Below the pieces are notes generated by a model. That model was given only the letters and a program-made list of their open reading frames with translations, was not told the DNA's origin and ran no database searches. 64,000 bases of DNA from Massiliimalia timonensis (GTDB taxonomy: Bacteria; Bacillota; Clostridia; Oscillospirales; Ruminococcaceae): assembly GCF_900186585.1 (NCBI RefSeq), contig NZ_FYDD01000003.1, positions 868,001 to 932,000 on the forward strand, given 5' to 3'. The stretch's first letter is position 1. Every line of letters begins with the position of its first letter. Below are positions 51,175 through 60,039 of this stretch, piece after piece. Position numbers and translations under genes: made by a program.

Positions 51175-52185
51175 TTAAAGGCCAAACATCACCAGCAAAA
51201 AGGAGCTTGCCCCCACCAATACAAAATACCCGATCACACAAACGACGATCAGCTTGGAAGATATGGAGCCCTGTTTGGTCAGCGCTGCAACATAAGCGTC
51301 ATGATCCGGGTACTCTTCCTGTATTTTTTTGATCTTCTGCATCGTGTAATTTTTGTACAGCCGGTTCGCCAAGATCCCGCAAACAAACCGCACCACCACC
51401 GACACCATAGACAGCGTATTCCCAAGCACTATCAACTGGTCGCTGTTAAACCATGCGGCCGCATTGGGGTCCAGTACCTTGCGGATCGTGTCAATATACA
51501 TCAGCAAGCTCGGCGTACTCAGCGCAAACATCACGATCAAAAACAGGATTCCCCACAGGTACATTTTTCGGTACAAAAAATAAAACCCATGAAAAAACAT
51601 TGCGGCAAAATTAAAAAACATCCCGCCGGTCTTGTCGCTCATCTGTTTGAATTTCGGGATAAAATACGGCGTATTCTGCCCCACAAAAATTGCTACGTCC
51701 CGCACCGGCACATCGTCGATCTTTTCATCCGGGTTTACTCCGCCGAAAGGAGTAGTAAACGGATTGTATTCCATCATCGGCGGCGGGGTCTGCATTCCCC
51801 TGCCAGCTGGATTTTCCGGTCCAATATTCACACCGGCATTGCCGTGATAATGATTTTTAGGGTCACGCGCGGGGTCATTGGGACTGGGCTGCTGCGTCGT
51901 GCGAAGCGGGTTGCCGCACACCTCGCAGAAAAGTCCCTGCGCCGGGTTTAACGCACCGCAGCGGCTGCACCGGTTCGGTTCGTCCTTTACATAGTTAGCC
52001 TGCGCCTTTTTAGGAGGCTCCCAGTTTTTCCCCAAAGCATGCAAATCCTGATGCACACACTGCTTTGTCTGTTCGATGCAGTGCTTGTGGTAAGGCGCTC
52101 CGCATTCCGGGCAGACAGCAACCGGTTCCCCGTTTTCGATCGGTTTATGGCAAATTGGGCAATCAACATCCTGATATTTTCCCAT
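51175..52185 (-). CDS. Zinc-ribbon/RING-like membrane protein (DUF2628-like)
   Basis: A 336-residue protein with two zinc domains at the N-terminus: a RING-like set (CPICHKPIENG, CPECGAPYHKHC, QC) within 1-45 and a zinc ribbon (CSRCGALNPAQG, CEVCG) near 72-90. A Pro/Asn-rich linker follows, then a C-terminal membrane domain with about four helices and the FFHGFYFLYRKMYLWG motif seen in DUF2628 proteins. Function unknown. The ATG at 52185 has GGAGG 5 bases upstream. It sits alone between the rpsF promoter and phoU. Confidence 0.75.
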   Translation of the reverse strand: MGKYQDVDCPICHKPIENGEPVAVCPECGAPYHKHCIEQTKQCVHQDLHALGKNWEPPKKAQANYVKDEPNRCSRCGALNPAQGLFCEVCGNPLRTTQQPSPNDPARDPKNHYHGNAGVNIGPENPAGRGMQTPPPMMEYNPFTTPFGGVNPDEKIDDVPVRDVAIFVGQNTPYFIPKFKQMSDKTGGMFFNFAAMFFHGFYFLYRKMYLWGILFLIVMFALSTPSLLMYIDTIRKVLDPNAAAWFNSDQLIVLGNTLSMVSVVVRFVCGILANRLYKNYTMQKIKKIQEEYPDHDAYVAALTKQGSISSKLIVVCVIGYFVLVGASSFLLVMFGL

Positions 52186-52300
52186 AGTATCCTCCATTGA
52201 TAGAAAAAACTTTTCTATATTATTCTGGTATATTATATCACAACTGTTTGAAAGATACAAATACAAAGATGTAAATTTTTATGTTTCTATCGGGTCAAAA

Positions 52301-52337
52301 AAGAAACCACACCGTGAATTTCGCAGTGCAGTTTCTT
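52301..52337 (-). terminator. Terminator of the pst-phoU operon
   Basis: On the minus strand a 14-bp stem with four G-U pairs (AAGAAACTGCACTG with CGGTGTGGTTTCTT) followed by T6. Confidence 0.75.
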
Positions 52338-52347
52338 TATAAACGCC

Positions 52348-53010
52348 TTATAGCAGCTTCGTGTGGTTGATCTCCCCTGTCAGACGAAATTCCAACCATT
52401 CGCAGATATTTACCGCATGGTCCCCGATCCGCTCCAGATATTTGGCGATCATCAAAAAGTCGATCCCGCTGTCTACCGGCGCGCCATCTGTTTTCAGGAT
52501 TTTGATCACCTCGTCTTTTACCCGGTTAAACAGGTCGTCTACCACATCATCCCGTTTTTTCACCCGCTCGGCAAGCTCTAAATCAAGCTGTACAAACGCG
52601 GCGATCGCATCGTGGACCATTTGTTTGGTGTTCTTGGCCATGTCAGGGATATGCTGGATCACCGTATAGATGTGCGAGCCATCCATGTGGGTCAGAAGCT
52701 CCGCAATGTCGGCAGCCTGATCTCCGATTCGTTCCATATCAGTCACTACTTTCAATGCGGTGGATACAAACCGCAGATCAACCGCCACCGGCTGCTGGCG
52801 GAGCATCAGGCTGAGGCTTCGGGACTCAATGATCTTTTCCATATCGTTGATCTGGCGGTCGTGCTCCACGATCGTTTTCGCTAAGTCATAATCCTGCGTT
52901 TGGAACACAGTGATCGTGTTTTCGATCGCCTCCTCCACCAGGGTCCCCATTTTGATTAGATCTGTGTTTAACTGCTCCAGTTCATGGTCAAATGTCGGTC
53001 TTGCAGACAT
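52348..53010 (-). CDS. phoU: Phosphate signalling protein PhoU
   Basis: A 220-residue helical regulator that links the Pst transporter to the PhoR/PhoB-type kinase. It has two PhoU repeats with metal-site motifs (VSTALKVVTDMERIGDQAADIAEL and FLMIAKYLERIGDHAVNICEW), each with the E(R)IGD core. It is last in the pstSCAB-phoU order, 19 bases after pstB. Confidence 0.97.
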   Translation of the reverse strand: MSARPTFDHELEQLNTDLIKMGTLVEEAIENTITVFQTQDYDLAKTIVEHDRQINDMEKIIESRSLSLMLRQQPVAVDLRFVSTALKVVTDMERIGDQAADIAELLTHMDGSHIYTVIQHIPDMAKNTKQMVHDAIAAFVQLDLELAERVKKRDDVVDDLFNRVKDEVIKILKTDGAPVDSGIDFLMIAKYLERIGDHAVNICEWLEFRLTGEINHTKLL

Positions 53011-53029
53011 ACTTTTCTCCCCCTCCCGA

Positions 53030-53806
53030 TTATCCGAAGCGTCCGGTAATGTAATCTTCTGTACGTTGGTCCTTGGGCATGGAGAAGATCTGTTCCGTGG
53101 TGCCGAACTCGATCATCTCCCCTACCAGGAAAAACGCGGTATAATCCGCAATACGGGTGGCCTGCTGCATGTTGTGGGTAACGATCGCAACCGTATATTT
53201 GTGTTTTAATTCTTCCATCAATTCCTCGATCTTCAAAGTAGAGATCGGGTCCAGGGCAGAGGTCGGTTCATCCATCAAAAGCACTTCCGGTTCTACGGCA
53301 AGCGCTCTGGCAATGCAAAGGCGCTGCTGCTGTCCACCGGACAGACCAAGTGCGGATTTTTTTAAACGGTCCTTTACCTCGTCAAAAATCGCGGCGTCCC
53401 GCAGGCTCTTTTCCACGATCTCATCCAGCTTTACCTTGGAACGGATCCCATGGATTCTAGGACCGTAGGCGATATTGTCATATACGCTCATCGGGAACGG
53501 GTTCGGCTGCTGAAATACCATTCCGATTTTCTTCCTCAGCAGGGTGGTATCCACTTTTGGAGAATAAATGTCTTCCCCATCCAGCAGTACCGTCCCGTCG
53601 ATCTTTACGTTGGGGATCAAGTCGTTCATCCGATTCAGGGTCTTTAAAAAGGTGGATTTTCCGCAGCCGGATGGCCCGATAAACGCCGTGATCTTATGTT
53701 CTGAGATGTCCATATTGACATCTTTGAGCGCATGGTTCGTCCCATAATGCAGGTTCAAATGCTCTACATGAATTTTTGTCTGCTGATTCACAGTTTTTTC
53801 CTCCAT
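53030..53806 (-). CDS. pstB: Phosphate ABC transporter ATP-binding protein
   Basis: A 258-residue ATPase of the Pst phosphate importer: Walker [11 protein letters not shown]-loop, signature [10 protein letters not shown], Walker [14 protein letters not shown] and switch His in VTHNMQQ. It powers uptake through PstA/PstC. Five bases after pstA. Confidence 0.98.
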   Translation of the reverse strand: MEEKTVNQQTKIHVEHLNLHYGTNHALKDVNMDISEHKITAFIGPSGCGKSTFLKTLNRMNDLIPNVKIDGTVLLDGEDIYSPKVDTTLLRKKIGMVFQQPNPFPMSVYDNIAYGPRIHGIRSKVKLDEIVEKSLRDAAIFDEVKDRLKKSALGLSGGQQQRLCIARALAVEPEVLLMDEPTSALDPISTLKIEELMEELKHKYTVAIVTHNMQQATRIADYTAFFLVGEMIEFGTTEQIFSMPKDQRTEDYITGRFG

Positions 53807-53811
53807 CTCAA

Positions 53812-54675
53812 TTAGTCCCTCTTATTTACATCAAGCCTGCGGCTTAAAACTTTGGTCAAAAGATTGATCGCCAACACGATCACGATCAACACAAAAGCAA
53901 TTCCAAACGCGTTGTCATACTGCGCCTTGGTCATGCTTAAATACATCTGAATGGTCAGCGTCCCGCCCGAAGACATCGGGTGGGTCAGCCAGTTGGTTGG
54001 CATCAAATAAGCGCTTCCGGCAGTAAATAAAAGAGCTGCGGATTCCCCGACGATTCTGCCGATCGAAAGGATCACCCCGGTCACGATCCCGGGCATGGCG
54101 CTGGGCAGAATGATCGTGCGGATCATATACCATTTGGTAGCCCCGATCCCTAAAGCACCGCTGCGGTAACTTTCCGGCACAGTTTTTAAAGCTTCCTGCG
54201 TGGTGCGGGTGATAATAGGCAGAATCATAATAGTGAGGGTCAGCGCGCCGCAGAGAATAGAATATCCAAGCTTTAAGAAATTCCCGAAGAAAACCATTCC
54301 AAACAAGCCGAAGATAATAGACGGGATCCCTGACAGGGTTTCTGTGGTAAATTCGATCATCCTTACCAGCCTACCGCCCTTGGAATATTCATTCAGATAA
54401 ATCGCCGAGCCGATCCCGATCGGGGTGGCGATCAGCAGAGTAATGACAATGATATAAAGGGTATTGATGATATTAGGCAAAATCCCAAACGTGCCTTCCA
54501 AAGCGCTCTGCGCCGTGGAGATAAAATTCCAGTTGATGACTGGAAGCCCGCGGTAAATGACATAGCCGATAATGCCCACCAAAAGCAGCACCGCCAAAAA
54601 CGCGCAGGCATAGATCAGCACCAAAAGCACCATATCGCCCGGGCGCTTTTTCTTAACATAAATACTATTTGTCAT
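53812..54675 (-). CDS. pstA: Phosphate ABC transporter permease PstA
   Basis: A 287-residue, six-helix permease. The EAA-like loop, [25 protein letters not shown], contacts PstB. It overlaps pstC by 11 bases and forms the membrane channel with it. Confidence 0.97.
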   Translation of the reverse strand: MTNSIYVKKKRPGDMVLLVLIYACAFLAVLLLVGIIGYVIYRGLPVINWNFISTAQSALEGTFGILPNIINTLYIIVITLLIATPIGIGSAIYLNEYSKGGRLVRMIEFTTETLSGIPSIIFGLFGMVFFGNFLKLGYSILCGALTLTIMILPIITRTTQEALKTVPESYRSGALGIGATKWYMIRTIILPSAMPGIVTGVILSIGRIVGESAALLFTAGSAYLMPTNWLTHPMSSGGTLTIQMYLSMTKAQYDNAFGIAFVLIVIVLAINLLTKVLSRRLDVNKRD

Positions 54676-55618
54676 GCTTTGCGCCCCCCTTTTTTAAAAT
54701 CGTGCTCAAAACGATGTTGATGATCATAATAAAGGCAAACAGCACCAGTCCGATCGTGAATAATACCTCCCGATGCAATCCGCCCGCATATCCCATTTCA
54801 GAAACGATCGCCGTTGTCAGCGTCCGGACCGAGTTGAACGGATACGGCAGGTTTACCGAGTTTCCGCATACGAATACGATCGCCATCGCCTCCCCCAGCG
54901 CACGGCCGATCCCCAAAACGATCCCGGTGATGATCCCAGATCTCGCCGCCGGAACGGTCACTTTAAAGATCGTCTGGATCTTGCTGGCCCCTAACGCTAA
55001 AGAGGAACTGCGGTACTGCTGCGGCACTGCTCGCAGGGAGGTTTCACTGATATTGATAACAGTCGGCAGGATCATGATCGCTAAGACCAGCACTGCGGAA
55101 AGCAGGTTCGCCCCGCCGGTAAACTGATGGTTGGGGGCATCTTTAAAGATCGCCTGCTCCAGCTTGTAGATGGCCGGATTGATCATCAAAACGCCAAGCA
55201 GTCCATAAATAACAGAGGGGATTCCGGCCAGCAGCTCTACAGCTGGACGCACTATGTTCGCCAATTTGGAATTTGCCACCTCCGACAGGAAAATGGCGGT
55301 CATTAACGCGATCGGCACCCCTATCAAAATAGCCAGCGTCGTACCGATAATGGAGGTCAAAATAATATATAAGATTCCAAAGCTCGGATCCTCGGCAGTC
55401 GGGGCCCAGGTCGTTCCAAACAAAATATCCAAAATCCCAACCTTAAAAAGTGCCGGCGCCCCGGAATAGATCATATAGATCGTAATGGCCAGTACAGCAA
55501 CGATTGCCACGAATGCACAAACAATAAAAATAATATTCGCTGTGATCTCAATCGCAGATTTTGTCTTATGGCTTCCAATGATGGAAACCGGCTGATCCGC
55601 ATTTCTGTGTAAGCTCAT
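54665..55618 (-). CDS. pstC: Phosphate ABC transporter permease PstC
   Basis: A 317-residue permease with about six helices, EAA loop ISETSLRAVPQQYRSSSLALGASK and the family block ELLAGIPSVIYGLLGVLMI. A 14-bp hairpin separates it from pstS. An AGGAGG lies 12 bases upstream of the ATG. Confidence 0.97.
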   Translation of the reverse strand: MSLHRNADQPVSIIGSHKTKSAIEITANIIFIVCAFVAIVAVLAITIYMIYSGAPALFKVGILDILFGTTWAPTAEDPSFGILYIILTSIIGTTLAILIGVPIALMTAIFLSEVANSKLANIVRPAVELLAGIPSVIYGLLGVLMINPAIYKLEQAIFKDAPNHQFTGGANLLSAVLVLAIMILPTVINISETSLRAVPQQYRSSSLALGASKIQTIFKVTVPAARSGIITGIVLGIGRALGEAMAIVFVCGNSVNLPYPFNSVRTLTTAIVSEMGYAGGLHREVLFTIGLVLFAFIMIINIVLSTILKKGGAKHDK

Positions 55619-55677
55619 AGCAGTGATCTTCCTCCTCTTGGCCTATACCGCCAACAGTATCTTTTCCCGTTTCATAA

Positions 55678-55713
55678 CAATATCCTCAAGAGTAGCAAAT
55701 CTTGAGGATATTG
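55678..55713 (-). promoter_or_regulatory. Intercistronic hairpin between pstS and pstC
   Basis: A perfect 14-bp stem CAATATCCTCAAGA / TCTTGAGGATATTG, 8-base loop, not followed by a T run. It is likely to protect the pstS mRNA and cut readthrough, which would fit the higher need for binding protein than for permeases. Confidence 0.7.
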
Positions 55714-55747
55714 TATCAGAATGTTTTTGTCAAAGTGTTTTGCTCTC

Positions 55748-56632
55748 TTATTTCGCAGAGATCAAGCCAACCTTTGCAATGATCTCCTGGCCCTTATCGG
55801 AGTTGATGTAGTCAAACAGCGCCTGAACGGCTTCGCTCTGTTCCGAAATTTCGCCTTTCGTAGCCATGACGAACGGACGGCTGAGGATATAGTCGCCGGA
55901 TTTGATGTTCGCTTCATTTGCTTCCACACCGTTTACAGTAACTGCATTGACAGTATCATCAATAACGTCTAGGGAAACGTATCCGATCGCACCCGGGGTA
56001 GAAGCTACTTTTGCCATAACACCGCCGGTAGAATCAACTTCCTGCGCGTATTTGCAGGCGTCTTTCAGTTCCAGGATCTCTTCAAAAGCGCCGCGGGTAC
56101 CGGAACCGGATTCCCGTCCAATTACAACGATCGCCTGATCGCTACCGCCTAAATCTTTCCAGTTGGTAACTTCCCCCTTGTAGATCTGGATCAGCTGTTC
56201 TTTGGTCAGGTCCGCAACGGTGTTGTTTTTATCAACTACAACTGCGATTCCGTCGATTGCAACGATGTTTTCCGCAACCCCGTTTGCTTTTTCCTCTTCG
56301 CTTAACGCTCTGGAAGAGTTCCCAATGTCAACCGTACCAGCTGTTACCGCTTCGATCCCTGCGCCGGAACCAGTGTATTCCGCAGTCGCCGCAGCGTTGT
56401 ATTCAGCGTTGAATGCTTCTGTCAAAGCGGAGCAGAATTTTTCCATAGAGGTAGAACCAGACATTGTGATCTTCGCACCCTGTAAATCGGTGGCATTATC
56501 GCCGGAAGCCGTGTTGCTGGAACCGGAAGCCGGAGCAGAATTATTGTCCTCATTCTTTTCTCCGCAGCCGGCAAGCAGCCCTAATGATAATACAGCTGTT
56601 AAAGCAAAAATTCCTATTCTTCTTAATTTCAT
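55748..56632 (-). CDS. pstS: Phosphate ABC transporter substrate-binding lipoprotein
   Basis: A 294-residue phosphate-binding protein. It has a lipoprotein signal with LLAGC near 20-24, a Ser/Asn-rich linker, then the phosphate-binding ITMSGSTSMEKF, GIEAVTAGTVDIGNSSR, and RESGSGTRGAFEEI blocks. Start ATG 56632 with GGGATTT upstream. A TATAAT box and Pho-box-like repeats lie further upstream. Confidence 0.97.
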   Translation of the reverse strand: MKLRRIGIFALTAVLSLGLLAGCGEKNEDNNSAPASGSSNTASGDNATDLQGAKITMSGSTSMEKFCSALTEAFNAEYNAAATAEYTGSGAGIEAVTAGTVDIGNSSRALSEEEKANGVAENIVAIDGIAVVVDKNNTVADLTKEQLIQIYKGEVTNWKDLGGSDQAIVVIGRESGSGTRGAFEEILELKDACKYAQEVDSTGGVMAKVASTPGAIGYVSLDVIDDTVNAVTVNGVEANEANIKSGDYILSRPFVMATKGEISEQSEAVQALFDYINSDKGQEIIAKVGLISAK

Positions 56633-56696
56633 CGTAAATCCCATACCTTTCAAAGATTCATGTTTTCTTTTCTTTTTCTTGTTTGCTACGAGTATT

Positions 56697-56702
56697 ATTA
56701 TA
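56697..56702 (-). promoter_or_regulatory. -10 box of the pstS promoter
   Basis: TATAAT on the minus strand without a good -35 box at 17 bp, as expected for an activator-dependent Pho promoter. The region beyond it carries the TTTACA/TTTAACA repeats. Confidence 0.55.
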
Positions 56703-56745
56703 AGGATTTCCGCAAAAGACAGAAAGCATGTTTGTGATAAATCCA

Positions 56746-56762
56746 TGTTAAATGAATGTAAA
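56746..56762 (-). promoter_or_regulatory. Proximal Pho-box-like repeat pair
   Basis: On the minus strand TTTACA and TTTAACA lie 11 bp apart, upstream of the pstS -10 box, fitting the one-helical-turn repeats bound by PhoP/PhoB-type regulators. Confidence 0.5.
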
Positions 56763-56855
56763 GTACCAAAAAACCTTTTACTATGGGATTTAACGGCTTT
56801 ATTTAAACGGAATTTTACATTTCTTTTCTTGTTTTCGCTTTGTTTTCAGGATATT

Positions 56856-56871
56856 TGTAAAGCCGTGTAAA
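56856..56871 (-). promoter_or_regulatory. Distal Pho-box-like repeat pair
   Basis: TTTACA-CGGC-TTTACA on the minus strand, exact repeats at 10-bp period, about 155 bp upstream of the pstS -10 box. The gap 56872-56976 otherwise holds nothing recognised. Confidence 0.45.
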
Positions 56872-56976
56872 GTAATTTTCTGCCTTTGGGGCAGCAACCA
56901 TCGGCTGGAATTAACCTAAGTCTGCGTTCCTGTTTTCCTTCCACCGCTCATTTCCGTAATTTTTTATACGGCAAAA

Positions 56977-57006
56977 AACCACTATCGAATTTCTTCAATA
57001 GTGGTT
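56977..57006 (-). terminator. Terminator of the downstream lipoprotein gene
   Basis: AACCACTATTG / CGATAGTGGTT on the minus strand, followed by T6; closes the lipoprotein gene before the pstS control region. Confidence 0.85.
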
Positions 57007-57025
57007 AAAGATTTTATAAAAACTT

Positions 57026-57940
57026 TTATTCAAAAATGTCCTCGCCAAGAATATCTTCTATTTCATCCTCGGTTTTTTCAATTTCATCTTTTAGTTCCTG
57101 CTCTCCTTTTAAAAAGTCGCGGTCGTTCGCCGCAAATAATTTATCATAGCTTGCTTGTAAAGAGCTATCCTCGGACAAAAATGCGGAGGATTCAAACCCA
57201 AACAGGCCAGCCTCATTCGGGAATCCGGCAATAAAATCCCCGGGGCTTTCTTCGATATAAATCGAGATCAGCGTTCCGCTTTCACAATTTTCTAACGTGG
57301 CGAAAACCGAAGAACATTTAAGCATAAATTGGTCTGGATCTTCATCGCCCAGGGAAACATGAATCATGATATTCTGATCGTCTGTCTGATCCACTTCAGC
57401 GTCCGGAAAATTTTCCTTAACAGATTCTGCCCAAGGCTGTCCTTCTCTATTTTGAGAACTTTTGTTTTCTCCCGATTGATCAACAACGTTTTCCGGTTCT
57501 CCGTAAATTTCCCCGCCGATTGCCTGCGCATATTTTTCTACGGCCGAATGGTCAAATTGGCTGTTCAGCCTTAACAAAACACAATCACCGACGACCCGAT
57601 AGCCAAAATCATCAAGAAAGGTGAACTCTGCTAAATATTCCGCACGTTCTATCGCCTTTTCTTTTGAGGAAAATATCTCTATACTCCCGCTTAAAGGCTG
57701 TTCTTTGGAATACTCTGATTCAATCGTAGAATCTGCAAAATTTCCTTTTTGAAGGTAAGCGTTTTTATCTCCCCCATTCGGATCATTTTTAGCGGTGTAA
57801 AGAATACTGTATTCAATCGGCAATCCCGCCTCTTTTAATTGATCGATCACAGACTGCACCGTTACCTTCGGTTCCCCGCACCCGGCAAAGCAAAGGCAGG
57901 CAATCAAAGCTGAAACCAAAAAAGCAGCCAACTTCTTCAT
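57026..57940 (-). CDS. Putative lipoprotein, unknown function
   Basis: A 304-residue protein with a lipoprotein signal (CFAGC near 17-21), two repeated alpha/beta segments joined by a Gln/Asn/Ser linker near 155-170, and an acidic coiled-coil tail (EIEKTEDEIEDILGEDIFE). The two halves, each with an EYS...FSSKEKAIERAEYL- or SLGDEDPDQFML-type region, may be related but the family is not recognised. It is monocistronic, just upstream of the pst control region, so a link to phosphate is possible but not shown. Confidence 0.75.
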   Translation of the reverse strand: MKKLAAFLVSALIACLCFAGCGEPKVTVQSVIDQLKEAGLPIEYSILYTAKNDPNGGDKNAYLQKGNFADSTIESEYSKEQPLSGSIEIFSSKEKAIERAEYLAEFTFLDDFGYRVVGDCVLLRLNSQFDHSAVEKYAQAIGGEIYGEPENVVDQSGENKSSQNREGQPWAESVKENFPDAEVDQTDDQNIMIHVSLGDEDPDQFMLKCSSVFATLENCESGTLISIYIEESPGDFIAGFPNEAGLFGFESSAFLSEDSSLQASYDKLFAANDRDFLKGEQELKDEIEKTEDEIEDILGEDIFE

Positions 57941-58166
57941 CGTTATATCCCCCTAACAATTTTGTCAGCCTTACTATAGCATATTTTCCGATAGGGCTCA
58001 AGGAAAATCCACACAAGCCGCTACCGTTTGTATGGACATTTTAAATGAAATCCAGCATTTTCATTATCTGGTAACCTTTTGTTTTTTCGTTCAGTTTTCC
58101 GGTAATGAATCCAAAAAGACCCCATACGGCCCCTTTTTCCAGCCGGATTTCATGCATCAGTTTCAT

Positions 58167-58913
58167 TTAAAGTGCAGAAATTCTGATCAATCCTAAAATA
58201 AGCAGGTGCACGGGATAAAACCCATAAAAAAACCATTTGGAAAAGTTTCTGCCCCATTTTCCCCGTTTTCCGTTATACAGGTAGACAATGCACACACCGG
58301 CTAAAATGATCCCTGCCATACTGCCCAACGCATACAACAAGCTAAGCGGCAAAGAAAACAGTGCCACCCGCCCGCTGAAGCTGAAAAGGCCAAACAATAC
58401 GGCCGCTGTCAAAAAGGCAAGCTTCTGTTTTCTTTTAGACTGTCCCGCCCACCAAAATAACAGGGTGAACATAGGGGCCAGTAGCGGCCAGTCGCAGAAA
58501 GTGCTCAAAAAAGTGATCAGGATTACTGCAAATACCTTAACGACACTGTTTTTGATTTGCTCCAATGCCAACAGCATTAAAAAACACAGAAACAGGGTAA
58601 ACATCATATTTAGTCCATAAAACGAGATCACCGCCCCTTTTGTCAGGGCTAGGCAGTAGGGGATTTCTGAAAGAAATGCAAATAATAACAGGCGGAGCGC
58701 ATAATTTCTTTTGGATCGGGTGTAGCCATACCCTTCCACCAAAAAGAAACACATGGTAACAGCCGTAACATAGCCCAGATCTGTAAATACTTCATAAAGC
58801 AGGGCACCTGGAATCAGAAAAATATTGGCGATATGGTTTAGCAGCATCGCACCCATTGCAAGGTATTTTACAGCGTCCCGGCTGATTCCCCGGGCTGAAG
58901 CAGTTTGTTCCAT
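58167..58913 (-). CDS. TraX family membrane protein
   Basis: A 248-residue multi-pass protein of the TraX family, named for F-pilin acetylation. Marks: SRDAVKYLAMGAMLLNHIANIF, FFLVEGYGYTRSKRNYALRLL, SEIPYCLA and C-terminal FYGFYPVHLLILGLI. Chromosomal TraX proteins in Clostridia are probably acyltransferases of unknown substrate. The 226-bp gap 57941-58166 between it and the lipoprotein gene shows no recognisable element. Confidence 0.9.
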   Translation of the reverse strand: MEQTASARGISRDAVKYLAMGAMLLNHIANIFLIPGALLYEVFTDLGYVTAVTMCFFLVEGYGYTRSKRNYALRLLLFAFLSEIPYCLALTKGAVISFYGLNMMFTLFLCFLMLLALEQIKNSVVKVFAVILITFLSTFCDWPLLAPMFTLLFWWAGQSKRKQKLAFLTAAVLFGLFSFSGRVALFSLPLSLLYALGSMAGIILAGVCIVYLYNGKRGKWGRNFSKWFFYGFYPVHLLILGLIRISAL

Positions 58914-58954
58914 CTTTACTCACCTGCCTTAAACATTTTTCGGGGATAAAAGAA

Positions 58955-58982
58955 AAGAACCGCCTATTTTAAGGCGATTCTT
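58955..58982 (-). terminator. Terminator after the tRNA-Val pair
   Basis: On the minus strand AAGAATCGCC / GGCGGTTCTT with one G-U pair, then a T-rich tail. Confidence 0.75.
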
Positions 58983-58989
58983 TGTATTT

Positions 58990-59066
58990 TGGTGAAGACG
59001 AGTGGACTTGAACCACCGACCCCCTGCATGTCAAGCAGGTACTCTAACCAGCTGAGCTACGCCTTC
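58990..59066 (-). tRNA. tRNA-Val (GAC)
   Basis: A 77-nt cloverleaf with CCA encoded. The acceptor stem GAAGGCG/CGTCTTC pairs fully with one G-U, the anticodon stem is CCTGC/GCAGG, and the loop TTGACAT gives anticodon GAC (reads GUC/GUU). GTTCAAG T-loop is present. Last of the three tRNA genes. Confidence 0.95.
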
Positions 59067-59077
59067 TTAAATCCGTT

Positions 59078-59154
59078 TGGTAGAGGCAGAGGGACTCGAA
59101 CCCACGACCTCTCGCATGTGAAGCGAACGCTCTAACCAGCTGAGCTATGCCTCC
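59078..59154 (-). tRNA. tRNA-Val (CAC)
   Basis: A 77-nt tRNA with encoded CCA; acceptor GGAGGCA/TGCCTCT, anticodon stem TTCGC/GCGAG and loop TTCACAT, giving CAC (reads GUG). Eleven bases upstream of the Val-GAC gene, sharing its terminator. Confidence 0.95.
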
Positions 59155-59164
59155 AAACAGAAAA

Positions 59165-59199
59165 CCTGTACATCCTTTTATCCTTGTAGGATATACAGG
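59165..59199 (-). terminator. Hairpin between tRNA-Pro and the tRNA-Val pair
   Basis: CCTGTATATCC / GGATGTACAGG on the minus strand with one G-U pair, followed by TTTT. It may end tRNA-Pro transcripts or be a processing hairpin, since no promoter is evident for the Val pair. Confidence 0.6.
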
Positions 59200-59205
59200 C
59201 TTTAT

Positions 59206-59282
59206 TGGTCGAGGTGACGGGACTTGAACCCACGGCCTCTGCGTCCCGAACGCAGCGCTCTACCAAACTGAGCCACACCTCG
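59206..59282 (-). tRNA. tRNA-Pro (CGG)
   Basis: A 77-nt tRNA with encoded CCA; acceptor CGAGGTG/CACCTCG, anticodon stem CTGCG/CGCAG and loop TTCGGGA, giving CGG (reads CCG). Confidence 0.95.
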
Positions 59283-59315
59283 ATTTGCGTGTCCCTTACC
59301 GGAACCACGCATATT

Positions 59316-59344
59316 ATTATACCGATTTTAAGAAGGCTTGTCAA
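59316..59344 (-). promoter_or_regulatory. Consensus promoter of the tRNA cluster
   Basis: TTGACA (59339-59344) and TATAAT (59316-59321) on the minus strand, 17-bp spacer, about 34 bases before the tRNA-Pro 5' end; the -35 box overlaps the nth stop. Confidence 0.9.
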
Positions 59345-59991
59345 CCCTTTTTCGGGATTTTTTTCGTTTTATTTTTGCAGATCTCAAAAAGCGGGCAGCC
59401 ATCGCATTTTGGAGAACGCGCCGTGCAGTATTCCCTGCCAAAATGGACCAAGCGGTGGCAAAAGTCCCCGCTTTCTTTAGGCGGCAGAATTTTTTGCAGC
59501 TGTTTTTCTACAGAAAGGGGCACTGTGGAGCCGTCTGTCAGCCCCAGCCGGCCACAGATACGGATGCAGTGGGTATCCGTCACGATCGAAGGCTTTCCGT
59601 ATACATCCCCTACGATCAAATTTGCTGTTTTGCGCCCCACACCGGATAATTTCGTCAACTCTTCAATCGAATCCGGCACCACACCATGATAATCATCGAT
59701 CAGCTGGTTGGTCATTTTAATAATATCCTTCGCCTTTGTTTTTCCCAATCCACAGGGACGGACGATCTCTTCGATCTGTTCAAATTCAGCATTTGCCAAA
59801 GATTCCAGCGTAGGGTATTTTTCAAATAGTACCTCGGTAACAATATTTACCCTAGCGTCTGTACACTGCGCGGAAAGGCGCGTTGCGATCAGCAGTTCAT
59901 ACGGATGCCGGTAGGTCAGAGAACAGACAGCCTCCGGATAAATCTCCTTTAATTTCTCAATCGCCAGCAGTGCCCGTTCTTTTTTCGTCAT
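59341..59991 (-). CDS. nth: Endonuclease III
   Basis: Base-excision repair glycosylase/AP lyase for oxidised pyrimidines. The 216-residue product has the helix-hairpin-helix LTKLSGVGRKTANLIVGD with catalytic Lys and the following TDTHCIRICGRLGLT with the catalytic Asp, and a C-terminal 4Fe-4S set (C-x6-C-x2-C-x5-C, ending CDGCPLFEIC). It is at the end of the minus-strand run, with the tandem repeat beside its start. Confidence 0.97.
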   Translation of the reverse strand: MTKKERALLAIEKLKEIYPEAVCSLTYRHPYELLIATRLSAQCTDARVNIVTEVLFEKYPTLESLANAEFEQIEEIVRPCGLGKTKAKDIIKMTNQLIDDYHGVVPDSIEELTKLSGVGRKTANLIVGDVYGKPSIVTDTHCIRICGRLGLTDGSTVPLSVEKQLQKILPPKESGDFCHRLVHFGREYCTARSPKCDGCPLFEICKNKTKKIPKKG

Positions 59992-60039
59992 GACAAAACC
60001 CCCAGTTAATAAAAGTTAATTGATATGCTAATCCCCAAA

